Part shown: in pieces, positions 8,625 through 16,332 of the stretch
How positions within the stretch are numbered: the stretch's first letter is position 1
Layout: the number at the start of each line of letters is the position of its first letter
From: Segniliparus sp051660745
GTDB lineage: Bacteria > Actinomycetota > Actinomycetes > Mycobacteriales > Mycobacteriaceae
Direction: 5' to 3'
Assembly (NCBI RefSeq): GCF_051660745.1
Contig: NZ_JBOFQF010000017.1
Span: 102,412-166,411 of the forward strand
Length of the DNA: 64,000 bases
Notes under the pieces: generated by a model
The model's database searches: none
Seen by the model: only the letters and a program-made list of their open reading frames with translations
Told to the model about the DNA's origin: nothing
Made by a program: the position numbers and the translations under genes

Positions 8625-9913
8625 TCGACGTGCTGGTATAGTGACGGCACTAACGAGGCGAGTGCGTATTGATGAAGAAGTGATTCGATCTGTTTGATCT
8701 GATTTTGGGTCCAGCTGGCGTCGAACATCTCGACGCCATGGAACAGATCGACTCGCAGGCGGCCATTGTATGACGAGGCGTACCCCATGTTTCCGTACAC
8801 ACTGCACAGGCCAACTCCGCCAGGGTTGCTGAGATCCATTTCGTTCCAGAAGGAGAAATCGTCGACCGTGAGTCCCGCCGGGGTCGGGAACGGCGCGATC
8901 GCGCCGAGGTTCGAGAGCATCATCGGCGCAGGCAAGGCCGATTCGGTGGTCGCGGCGCCGATGCTGCTTCGCTGAACAGCTCCTGAGGCGAGGCCTGAAC
9001 CGATGTCACTGAGCACACGCTCGGCGACCAACAGCAGGTCGTCGGCGTCGGCAGCAGGCAAGGCCGTCGTCGCGAATCCTAGTGTGTAGGTTCCCTCTGG
9101 CGCACGGACGGTTGGAGTCATATGCGGCCGGACATCGATGACCGATGTGAGCGCGATGCTGTGCGAGCCATCGCTGTAGCGCGCGAGCGCGGTGAGCGCG
9201 CATGCTGCGAGAATGCCGTGCACGGAAGTCGAATCCCGTGCGCACCGATCAAGCAAGGCGGCTGTCGTCGCGCGGCACAGCGAGAATTGGCCGTGCCGCA
9301 ACCCGCTCAGGGCTTCCACGAGATGTTTCTTCACGCCCGCCGGATGCGTTCGGGCAGGCATCGGGCATGGCGGACCCAGCGGCGTCGCGTGCTCTTTCAG
9401 CAGCTCCTCAAGGGGACGGGCCGTCGTCGGCGATTCGGCGACCGGGTCGGTTGGCCTTCGAGGATCGGATTCGACTAGATCGCAGTAGATCTCCCAGATG
9501 CGCCGCAAGGCATAGACCCCGAGCCGTCCATCGGCGATCGAGTGCCGCATGAGCAGCGAGACCACGTGGCCGTTGCGGCCGGTGGCCACCTCCAGCGCCG
9601 CTGCGGCGTCCAGATCGTCAAGGGTGCGGTGTGCGGTGAGGTTGCCGCCCTGCGGCGGGATATCTGTGCAGACCACCAACCCGGCTCGATCAATATCCGG
9701 GTAGAACGCGTATCGGTCGTTGGCGTCCTGAGCTAGTCGAACTGCGCCGGCCAGCCCTGGATTCTCTTGGCAAACCAGGCGCCAGGCTCGTTGCAAGGCG
9801 TCGATGTCAAGGTTGCCGGAGCAGTGCGCGGCAAACCGGATTGTGTTGCGCGCAGGCGCGCTCACACTTTCCGACGGGGTCAGCAGTCGGCTCGGTCGAG
9901 CGCGAAGAGCCAT
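8621..9913 (-). CDS. PapA-like condensation-fold acyltransferase
   Basis: 430 aa. The ATG at 9913 is chosen because GAGGGA lies eight bases upstream and it overlaps the preceding stop (TGATG). The active-site block is MRHSIADGR, with H124 and D128 of HHxxxDG and Arg in place of the first His. LSNLGAI matches the SNWG-type block of PapA5-like alcohol acyltransferases, and the tail keeps the two-domain condensation fold. Such enzymes transfer an acyl group from a carrier or CoA to a hydroxyl or amine, so this one probably releases or decorates the product. It is the last gene of the amidase-SDR-ligase remnant-acyltransferase unit. Confidence 0.85.
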   Translation of the reverse strand: MALRARPSRLLTPSESVSAPARNTIRFAAHCSGNLDIDALQRAWRLVCQENPGLAGAVRLAQDANDRYAFYPDIDRAGLVVCTDIPPQGGNLTAHRTLDDLDAAAALEVATGRNGHVVSLLMRHSIADGRLGVYALRRIWEIYCDLVESDPRRPTDPVAESPTTARPLEELLKEHATPLGPPCPMPARTHPAGVKKHLVEALSGLRHGQFSLCRATTAALLDRCARDSTSVHGILAACALTALARYSDGSHSIALTSVIDVRPHMTPTVRAPEGTYTLGFATTALPAADADDLLLVAERVLSDIGSGLASGAVQRSSIGAATTESALPAPMMLSNLGAIAPFPTPAGLTVDDFSFWNEMDLSNPGGVGLCSVYGNMGYASSYNGRLRVDLFHGVEMFDASWTQNQIKQIESLLHQYALASLVPSLYQHVD

Positions 9914-10197
9914 CAGCATGCTCCCTCGATCAGCTCGCTGTGGCCGGATGCCGTCCTGGGGCGGATATCGCGCAGCGTCTCGTCGGAACCGCTCGAGTCT
10001 GGTTCTCCGAACGCTATGTCGCGCTCGATACTGTTGGACAGCAATGAAGAGCAAGTCAAACGATTCATCACGACAACCTCCTCGCTACCCGTCGAGGCGT
10101 TGAAATGCCAGCGTGTCATCTCACGGATACACACGCCAGCCTGCGCTCGACCGGCGGCTGTCGGCGCAACCTCATCGTAGACAGCGTCATACGCCAT
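9913..10197 (-). pseudogene. internally deleted remnant of an EhpF-like adenylating enzyme
   Basis: 94 codons in one open frame. Residues about 26-41 (CIREMTRWHFNASTGS) match residues 27-42 of the intact enzyme at 4314-5414 (LHIQEMMRWHFGPDTGS). The last 53 or so residues (VVMNRLT...NSIERDIA...ETLRDIRP...LIEGAC) match its last 53 (VVMNYVT...NSLERDLA...DSLRDIHP...MIEGVY). About 270 central residues, including the P-loop, are missing, with the join in frame. It cannot adenylate. Its start overlaps the SDR end and its stop overlaps the acyltransferase start, so it still serves as a coupling cistron. Confidence 0.85.
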
Positions 10198-10939
10198 GAT
10201 TGGAGCCTCCGTTGATTTGCAGAATCTGGGAAGTCAGGTAAGCCCCCTCGGCGGAGCAGAGGAAGTAGCCCGCATTGGCGATGTCTTCGGGGCGGCCTGC
10301 ACGGCCCAACGCTGTCTGTCGGATGAGCATCGTCCGCCGGGTATCAGCAAGTCGATCTCCGAAGAACTCGGTCTCGTCGACGAATCCGGGCGCAATCGCA
10401 TTGACATTAATGCCGCGCGCGCCCACTCGTCCGGCGAGCGTGTGAATATAGGAATGCAGGGCCGCCTTGGCCGCTCCGTATGCGCCGGTTCCGCCAGACC
10501 CACGGTATGCAGCAATGGAGCTGAACAGCACAATGCTGCTGTTATCGCGCAGCACCGGCAGCAGTCCTTCGACAGAGATCGCGGCCGTCATGACATTGGA
10601 ACGGAGCGCCCCCTCCCATTCCTTGGCGATCTGCACGAGCGAGTCGCCCTCCGTCTGCGGCGCCGAACCGGCACAGCAGACCAGGCCGTCCACTCCGTCC
10701 CACCGCCGCCGGATTTCGTCGGCCAGCGCAGTCACGCCGTCAGGATCTGCGGCGTCGGTTGCATGAACGTAGGTCGCGGCTCCTGGTTTGGCCTGGCCGA
10801 TCTGGTCGGCGACCTCCTTCAGCCGCTCCTCCCGCCTGCCAACCAGGATGACTCGGTCCCCAGCCACAGCGAAGCGGCGGGCGGTGGCGGCTCCGATGCC
10901 TGAGCCTGCTCCGGTGACGACTATCGTTCGATCCTTCAC
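10187..10939 (-). CDS. short-chain dehydrogenase/reductase, copy B
   Basis: 250 aa, the same length as copy A at 3565-4317 and alike along its whole length. Shared blocks include VCC(A/V)GSAP, the identical SSIAAYRG and GTGAYGAAKAALH, the NAIAPG block, and the C-terminus LQINGGSNHGV versus IQINGGSGHGV. The Rossmann motif is TGAGSGIG, and Ser, Tyr and Lys are present. The start is GTG at 10939, overlapping the amidase stop (GTGA). As in copy A it is followed directly by a ligase reading frame, here the deleted remnant. This shows the SDR-ligase pair was duplicated as a unit. Confidence 0.92.
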   Translation of the reverse strand: MKDRTIVVTGAGSGIGAATARRFAVAGDRVILVGRREERLKEVADQIGQAKPGAATYVHATDAADPDGVTALADEIRRRWDGVDGLVCCAGSAPQTEGDSLVQIAKEWEGALRSNVMTAAISVEGLLPVLRDNSSIVLFSSIAAYRGSGGTGAYGAAKAALHSYIHTLAGRVGARGINVNAIAPGFVDETEFFGDRLADTRRTMLIRQTALGRAGRPEDIANAGYFLCSAEGAYLTSQILQINGGSNHGV

Positions 10940-12219
10940 AGCGGTCGCCTCTGCTCCTCGGCGGCGATCCGCGCGGCCAGTGCCAGCAACGCCCGCTCCG
11001 TGTAGCGGGGCCCCATGAGCTGCATTCCCGTCCCGTCGGAGTCCGGGGTGGTGACCACCGGCCAGCCCAGGACACTGGCGATCGGGGCATAGCCTGCGAG
11101 TTGATTCGCGTGACGGTCGCTGATATCGGGGAACAGCATTGGCCACTTGGAAAGCTCTTGTGGGGTGGGCAGTTCGAACGGGTACGCCGGCATCGCGACG
11201 CAATCGGCTCCGGATGCGCGCAGCCGCGCGTCCATGTCGGCGCGCATCTGCGCCAGGTCGTCTTTGAGCGCTCGCATCTCGTCGGACGGCAGCCGCCTGC
11301 CCGCGTCGAGCACGGACTCCACATCGGCCCCGAGCGGACCGAGATCAACTGCTCTGGAATCGAGATTGGCGGCCGCCTCGAAGGCGCACAATTGCCACGA
11401 TGCGAGCCGATACTCCCACACGCTGCCGAGCCGGATCTCGATGATCTCGATGCCCAAACGTTCGGCTTGACGCGCGAACATATCGTAGCCGGACCGAATG
11501 CGGGGGGCACAGGCTGGATCATCGAAGATCTCGGTCGCAACCGCGACACGGGTCATGCATGATCCGGAGCGAGGCGGGACTATACCGAAATAGTCCAACG
11601 CGCAGTCCAGGTCGTCGGCAGTGCGCGCGAACCATCCGATGGCGTCGAAAGTCGGGGATATCGGCAGAACACCGTCAAGCAGGTCTGGATCGTGAGTGAG
11701 GCGCAGGCCGACCACATTGTTGGCGATCGCCGGGATGCGCACCGAGCCTAGGGAATCTGTGCCCAGAGCGAGATCACAGATGCCCGTGGCGACGGCAACG
11801 GCGCTTCCAGTGCTCGATGCGCCTGCCCACCTGCTCGGGCCGTCGCGATGGATCACTCCGGCATCGCGCCCGAGGGTGAGTTCGGTCAGCTGTGTCTTGC
11901 AGATGACGCTGGCGCTCACCTGTCCGTTGATCGCGGCCGCCGAGCGCTGCGGGTATTCCCTAAAACGTCGGGTCCCGTGTCGAGTCGCGAACGGCGCGCA
12001 ATGCACATTGTCCTTGACTCCGACCCGCACGAGCGGTCGGCGATGCGGATGCATCTCGGCTGAGACGCGGTGCGCCCGGTCGGCCTCTCGTGCCCACTGC
12101 GCGCCTTGCGCCGCGTACTGCGCCGCCCATCCGGCGTCATTCGCGGCACGCTGCAGGCGCTGCCGCAGTGAACCGTGGAGCAGGCCAGGCCTGCCGTCGA
12201 TCACTGCCGTTGCTGTCAT
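10936..12219 (-). CDS. amidase-signature family enzyme
   Basis: 427 aa from the ATG at 12219 (AGGAG five bases upstream; a TTG lies one codon earlier). The Ser-cisSer-Lys triad is visible: Lys in VRVGVKDNVH near residue 69, the Ser-rich block AGASSTGSAVAVATG, and GTDSLGSVRIPA. The usual GGSSGGS loop is changed to GASSTGS. The substrate is unknown; in this cluster it may hydrolyse or form an amide on the product or make an amine donor. It starts the amidase-SDR-remnant-acyltransferase unit. Confidence 0.9.
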   Translation of the reverse strand: MTATAVIDGRPGLLHGSLRQRLQRAANDAGWAAQYAAQGAQWAREADRAHRVSAEMHPHRRPLVRVGVKDNVHCAPFATRHGTRRFREYPQRSAAAINGQVSASVICKTQLTELTLGRDAGVIHRDGPSRWAGASSTGSAVAVATGICDLALGTDSLGSVRIPAIANNVVGLRLTHDPDLLDGVLPISPTFDAIGWFARTADDLDCALDYFGIVPPRSGSCMTRVAVATEIFDDPACAPRIRSGYDMFARQAERLGIEIIEIRLGSVWEYRLASWQLCAFEAAANLDSRAVDLGPLGADVESVLDAGRRLPSDEMRALKDDLAQMRADMDARLRASGADCVAMPAYPFELPTPQELSKWPMLFPDISDRHANQLAGYAPIASVLGWPVVTTPDSDGTGMQLMGPRYTERALLALAARIAAEEQRRPL

Positions 12220-12244
12220 CAAAACTCCTCTCGTAGCGATATGT

Positions 12245-12277
12245 CAGTGGCGGGGGGGGGGGGGACTAGCCCCACTG
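12245..12277. repeat. G13 homopolymer inside an imperfect hairpin
   Basis: Thirteen consecutive G (12252-12264, plus strand; C13 in the direction of the genes) lie 33-45 bases upstream of the amidase start. The flanks CAGTG (12245-12249) and CACTG (12273-12277), with CCCC at 12270-12273, pair so that the tract lies in one arm of a hairpin. The other arm covers the last codons and stop of the small ORF at 12266-12355. Such a homopolymer is prone to slippage and would alter leader folding. Confidence 0.7.
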
Positions 12278-12355
12278 CTCGTGCCCTGGCCGCCACCGCG
12301 GCGAGTGCGGCGTGATCACAACACCAGCCCGTCCGGGGAACTGGGAACAGGCCAT
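12266..12355 (-). CDS. 29-codon small ORF with strong ribosome site, possible leader peptide
   Basis: ATG at 12355 is preceded by GAAGGAGG eight bases upstream, and the frame ends at TAG (12268-12266). The peptide begins MACSQFPGR, ends PGHEQWG and has two Trp codons (residues 21 and 28). It lies 25 bases after the DAHP synthase stop and 46 bases before the amidase ATG. Its last codons form one arm of the hairpin with the G13 tract, an arrangement like a ribosome-controlled attenuator. Whether the peptide itself has a function is unknown. I judge translation likely from the ribosome site alone. Confidence 0.5.
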   Translation of the reverse strand: MACSQFPGRAGVVITPHSPRWRPGHEQWG

Positions 12356-12380
12356 GGCTGCGCCTCCTTCGGGCTGTTGA

Positions 12381-13556
12381 TTAGGAACCGGCGGTCTCGA
12401 GGCATGGCCCGAGCGGCGCATCGGTTCCAATGCGGGCTTGGCGGTCGCGGGAGTTTTCGCGACGGCGGCGGACTGACGCCGCCAGATCCTGGAGCACGGC
12501 AGCGGTGTTTTCCCACCCCATGCAGGCGTCTGTGACGCTCTGGCCGAAGACGAGCTCTCCGGGGCCGAGCTCCTGGCGGCCTGCCACGAGGAAGCTTTCC
12601 AGCATCACGCCCCGGATGGTGGTGTCGCCTTGGGCGACTTGTTCGCCGATTTCCCTGGCAACGAGGGCCTGTCGTTCGTGATCCTTGCCGCTATTGCCGT
12701 GGCTTGCGTCGATGACGAGCCTCGCAGGCAGTCCTGCGGCCGCCAATGCGTCTTCGGCGTCGCGGATATTGAAGGGGAGGTAATTCGGCCCTTTCGAGGA
12801 GCCGCGGAGCACGAGATGGCAGTCGGGGTTTCCGCTCGTGTGCAGTGTGGCTGCCGCGCCGTGGGGGCCTGGCGCGACATAGGCGTGCGGCTGGGCCGCG
12901 AAGCGTATGGCGTCCAGTGCGACTTTGACTGATCCGGTCACACTGTTTTTCATCCCTATGGGCATCGGCAGGCCGCTCGCCATCTGTCGATGCACTTGGC
13001 TCTCGACAGTGCGTGCCCCGATGGCTCCCCACGAGACCAGGTCGGCCAAATAATGAGGGGTCACAGGGCTGAGCCACTCCGTCGCGATCGCGAGCCCTTG
13101 TTCGGCGACTTGCAGCATCAGCGCCCGTGCGGCGTACAGGCCCTGGCTGAGGTTCAAATTGCCGTCGAGCGCCGGATCGGCGAGCAATCCGGTCCAGCCG
13201 GCAACAGTCCGAGGTTTTTCCACGTAGACGCGTGCGACGACCACGAGGTCCTCTGACAGGCTACGGGCCAGCGCGCCGAGCGATTCCATATACACGAGCC
13301 CGGCCTTCGCATCGTGGATCGAGCAGGGCCCGACCACAACGAGCAATCGGTCGTCGGCTCCGGTGAGCACGCCCTGGACCTCGACGCGGCCATCGCGCAC
13401 TGTGCGAGCTCCGGATTCAGTGAGGGGCAATTCGCTCAGCAGCTGCTCGGGGCTGATCACAGCGCGTATCTGATGCTGTCCACCGATCCTATGCGGTGAG
13501 AATTGGCAGATTTTTTCTTCTCTGGTCTTCTGAGTCAGAATCTCAACGCTTTGCAT
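12381..13556 (-). CDS. 3-deoxy-7-phosphoheptulonate (DAHP) synthase, class I
   Basis: 391 aa from the ATG at 13556, with AGGAG eight bases upstream. It condenses phosphoenolpyruvate and erythrose 4-phosphate, the first step of the shikimate pathway. Class I (AroF/G/H) motifs: VGPCSIHD, VYVEKPRT, GARTVESQVHRQMASG, GMKNS, KGPNY and IDASHGNSGKDH, which provide substrate and metal ligands. Actinobacterial primary metabolism commonly uses the class II enzyme, so an extra class I copy here, next to an aromatic ammonia-lyase, suggests a dedicated precursor supply. The C-terminal tail of about 40 residues is variable and Arg-rich. Confidence 0.95.
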   Translation of the reverse strand: MQSVEILTQKTREEKICQFSPHRIGGQHQIRAVISPEQLLSELPLTESGARTVRDGRVEVQGVLTGADDRLLVVVGPCSIHDAKAGLVYMESLGALARSLSEDLVVVARVYVEKPRTVAGWTGLLADPALDGNLNLSQGLYAARALMLQVAEQGLAIATEWLSPVTPHYLADLVSWGAIGARTVESQVHRQMASGLPMPIGMKNSVTGSVKVALDAIRFAAQPHAYVAPGPHGAAATLHTSGNPDCHLVLRGSSKGPNYLPFNIRDAEDALAAAGLPARLVIDASHGNSGKDHERQALVAREIGEQVAQGDTTIRGVMLESFLVAGRQELGPGELVFGQSVTDACMGWENTAAVLQDLAASVRRRRENSRDRQARIGTDAPLGPCLETAGS

Positions 13557-13681
13557 GGATCTCACTCCTTCCGTTTTCTATGCTGTTTGTTGCTGCGCCG
13601 GTTGTTCCGAAAATTTTTCCTAAATATTTGCGGTCAACCATGAACGATGCGCTGCGCGGGAGTCGCCCTTGTCTCATGGTG

Positions 13682-13718
13682 GCGGGCTTGGTTCGTGGAC
13701 TCGCGGGCTTGGTTCGTG
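13682..13718. repeat. 16-bp direct repeat with 21-bp period upstream of DAHP synthase
   Basis: GCGGGCTTGGTTCGTG occurs exactly at 13682-13697 and 13703-13718. The 21-bp period puts both copies on the same DNA face. They lie 126-162 bases upstream of the DAHP synthase start, in the spacer to the regulator gene, so they are candidate operator half-sites. Confidence 0.6.
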
Positions 13719-13847
13719 ATGAGGGTTGATATAAGTAAGCGCGGTTTTCGGCGAAGTGGTTCGATAGGTCCGTGTCGGCTGTTCTCGATATCTCTATCTG
13801 GATTTTCGACGCAGTCCCGGGGCGCGGCAGTGCGGGAATTCACCGCC

Positions 13848-15017
13848 TCAGGCGCTCTTCCTCTCTTCGGCTGTCTCTGCCAGCTCTGCTTGGGCAATGA
13901 TATCGCGCATTATCCACCCAGCTTGAAACCTGCTTTGCACCCCGAAGTCGCTGTAGATATCTGCAATATATTTGCGACACGTCCGAACGGCAATGCCGAG
14001 GCGTTTGGCCACCACCTCGTCTTTGCAGCCTGTGGCGAGCAGTTTTATTATAGCGATCTTCATATCTTGGGAAAGCGATTCAGGCATCTTCTTGCTGCCG
14101 CTGGCCCCCTGGAACACTTCGCTGCCGCTCCAAGCGTTCTCGGCCGTGCAGGCGATGAAGCCGAGGAGCGTGTCGTGGCGCACGATGTGCGCCTTCTTCG
14201 TTTCTCGCAAGCTATCGAGCAAAAGGGCCTCCGTGCTGTCGAAAATCGCCAACGCGTGCAGGGGGGAGGCTGTTGTGCGCACTTCGCCGCCCGATGCGGT
14301 GATCTGATCCGCGAGATCTCTGGCTTCTGCGTCGTAGCGCGATGTATGGGGGAACAGCACCCGGACTCTCGCGCGTTTCGATAGGATCCTCGTGCTGCTC
14401 GCAATCATATGTTGGGCCATAGTGGAGGCTTCCCTCCACGAGGGCGACATGACGAGGATGTCCTGTGCGTGACGAGCGCTGGTCACAGCGAGCGCGTCTG
14501 ACACGTAGTCCCCGTCCGTGACTGTGACGATGGAGTCGATTCCCTCATAATCCGCTCGGCTGGCGCTCGGAAGCGTGATCGCGTCAAGCTGTGCCTGAAG
14601 ATCGTTCAGCTGGGCCTGCCATGCTGCGATAGTATCGGACAAGGGCCTTGTTCGGCGTAGCCTGAGCACCTCCGGATGTATCGCTACGCAGATGTGCTGG
14701 CGCCCTGCGTCGGGCGTGGCCAGCAGTTCTGCTTTTTGTAAGGCTACGAGTGCCTGCTGGACCTGGTTCGCGCTCCATTTGAAATCTGCTGAAAGCTGCT
14801 CACGAGTTCGACCCCCGGTGGCGACGAGGTGTTCGTAAGCTTTTATCTCGTTTTCTTCCAAATCGAGATATATTGCCGTCGTTGAGTTCTCGTAGTGGTG
14901 CGACGCCGTATCAGGTGGTGAATTGCGGCCCGCGAGCGAATATTCGAGCCCCGTGGATCGCGCAACTGTCGATGCTTCAGGTTTGCAGATGTTTAAGTCA
15001 GTTATTTTTTTAACCAT
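13848..15017 (-). CDS. TrmB-like/LuxR-type transcriptional regulator
   Basis: 389 aa with GGAGG five bases before the ATG. Residues about 50-105 form a TrmB/MarR-like winged helix (LEENEIKAYEHLVATGG, then a recognition helix). A middle domain of alpha/beta type follows. Residues about 325-385 form a LuxR-type HTH (LSQDMKIAIIKLLATGCKDEVVAKRLG, then a recognition helix with RTCRKY). Regulators with this layout often control neighbouring biosynthetic genes. It sits at the cluster edge, divergent from 15292, with the palindrome array and the 21-bp-period repeat on either side as possible targets. Confidence 0.85.
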   Translation of the reverse strand: MVKKITDLNICKPEASTVARSTGLEYSLAGRNSPPDTASHHYENSTTAIYLDLEENEIKAYEHLVATGGRTREQLSADFKWSANQVQQALVALQKAELLATPDAGRQHICVAIHPEVLRLRRTRPLSDTIAAWQAQLNDLQAQLDAITLPSASRADYEGIDSIVTVTDGDYVSDALAVTSARHAQDILVMSPSWREASTMAQHMIASSTRILSKRARVRVLFPHTSRYDAEARDLADQITASGGEVRTTASPLHALAIFDSTEALLLDSLRETKKAHIVRHDTLLGFIACTAENAWSGSEVFQGASGSKKMPESLSQDMKIAIIKLLATGCKDEVVAKRLGIAVRTCRKYIADIYSDFGVQSRFQAGWIMRDIIAQAELAETAEERKSA

Positions 15018-15189
15018 TCAAACCTCCCCGGTGTGTCATCTGTGAGTTTTGAAAATTTCTGCATCAGTCACGTTGCGGAACAAAGTAAAGCAAAGCCGCG
15101 TGTTCTCCTTGCTTGTGTTTTGTTGCCTGCATCTAGTAGTTTATAGAGCGGTCTTGCGTTTTCCAACATAAATTTTACTGAGCGCAATC

Positions 15190-15234
15190 TGCTTGCGTGC
15201 AAGCAATATCTCTTGACAAGAGATGCTTGAGCAT
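15190..15234. promoter_or_regulatory. array of three perfect palindromes (operator candidate)
   Basis: Three perfect inverted repeats lie almost end to end: TGCTTGC-GT-GCAAGCA (15190-15205), ATCTCTTG-A-CAAGAGAT (15208-15224) and ATGCT-TG-AGCAT (15223-15234). The middle one contains the -35 hexamer TTGACA and the third lies between -35 and -10, so a bound protein would block RNA polymerase. The site lies in the 274-bp, comparatively AT-rich divergent spacer between the regulator (15017) and the HTH gene (15292). Confidence 0.7.
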
Positions 15235-15242
15235 GGTAAGTA
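15213..15242 (+). promoter_or_regulatory. promoter for the HTH gene/NCS1 permease pair
   Basis: A perfect -35 TTGACA (15213-15218) is followed after 18 bp by a weak -10, TAAGTA (15237-15242). This leaves a leader of about 45 bases to the GTG at 15292. The weak -10 suggests activation or tight control through the overlapping palindromes. Confidence 0.5.
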
Positions 15243-15291
15243 TGCCCCTGGCCGTGTGTGCTGAGTTTCTTTTCCGTTAACTGGAGGGGTC

Positions 15292-16332
15292 GTGGCTGTT
15301 ACATTAGCCGATTTGGCGGGACGCTCAGGACTTTCTGCTGCCGACGTGGCGTTTTTGGCGGGAGTGGAGGAGAGCACGGTGGGCAGGCTCTGGGCGGCGG
15401 AGGACTGGTTGGACCGGATTAAGGGCAAGACGCTTCAGTCGCTTGTGGCCATCCTGCCGGGCGTGGCGGAGTATATGGTGAGTGACGCGCTGAAGCGCAG
15501 GCGGCGGCAACTTGTCGATGCGCTGGGGGAGGTCGGCCTACATGTGGACCCGATGTCATTCCGGCGTTTGGTCGCGGCGGAGAAAGTCCCGGAACAGGTC
15601 CTCGCGAACACTTTAAGCGCGGCGCTCTATGTTATGAGGGGAGACGCCCAAGAAGCAGCCAGGCATTTGGCTCGATTCTGGAATCGGTCACATGACCGCG
15701 CCTTGGGGTGCTTATGGAAAGACTATGGGTCTGGCGGGGTTTTCACGGACCCCGGCCCCCTGATCGAGGCTTCCTCGGAGCTCGTTTTGAAGCTGGCGGA
15801 GAGCGGCAACTCCTATCACGCGATGCTTGGGCACGCCACTTTGGCGCATCATATAGCGAAGGCGACGGGGCATCGGGTGTTCGCGCCGGATCCGAAGCAG
15901 TTGAGCCGTCGTACAGTCATGTCGTTTCGAAGCATGGTCATCGGGCGTATTATCCAAACCGGCGACCTTGCAGAGGTAAGGCATTACGGCCAGATGACGA
16001 GCCGGAACACGTTGCTCGGCATGGTGGAGCGCTGGTCGTTCCCCACCTACAACCGGGATGCGACGGCGACCACTGATTTCTCGTTGCCAGGGTCGGTCCT
16101 TCTGCGCAATACGGCGGTTGAGCTGTTGGGCGATCTCGGCACCCCCAACGAGGCGTACTTCTTCTACCTGGTTGCGGTGGCCGTGCCGCTCATGCTCCAG
16201 TACGATCCGACTTTGGGGCTGAAAGCCTCGCAGGTGGGTGCGGCAGTGGTGACAAGAATGGAGACTTGCGTCTCTCCGGTCGTGAGACAGGCCGGTGCGA
16301 CGCTGTTAGGAGCTTTGCCGAGATCAGCATGA
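15292..16332 (+). CDS. HTH-containing protein of unknown role
   Basis: 346 aa with a GTG start after TGGAGGGG. Residues 4-45 (LADLAGRSGLSAADVAFLAGVEESTVGRLWA) look like a helix-turn-helix of the XRE kind. The rest is helical and resembles a TPR-like sensor region, but I do not recognise the family. Its stop overlaps the permease ATG (ATGA), so it probably controls, or is co-expressed with, that transporter. The palindrome array upstream suggests autoregulation. Confidence 0.7.
   Translation: MAVTLADLAGRSGLSAADVAFLAGVEESTVGRLWAAEDWLDRIKGKTLQSLVAILPGVAEYMVSDALKRRRRQLVDALGEVGLHVDPMSFRRLVAAEKVPEQVLANTLSAALYVMRGDAQEAARHLARFWNRSHDRALGCLWKDYGSGGVFTDPGPLIEASSELVLKLAESGNSYHAMLGHATLAHHIAKATGHRVFAPDPKQLSRRTVMSFRSMVIGRIIQTGDLAEVRHYGQMTSRNTLLGMVERWSFPTYNRDATATTDFSLPGSVLLRNTAVELLGDLGTPNEAYFFYLVAVAVPLMLQYDPTLGLKASQVGAAVVTRMETCVSPVVRQAGATLLGALPRSA

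Noticed and set aside
12252..12264. G13 tract as a plain sequencing or assembly error
   Set aside because: It cannot be excluded, but its placement in a hairpin beside a well-initiated small ORF made it worth reporting; read data would decide.
13546..13677. 44-codon minus-strand frame upstream of and overlapping the DAHP synthase start
   Set aside because: It lacks a ribosome site and its codon usage does not look coding; more likely untranslated leader.
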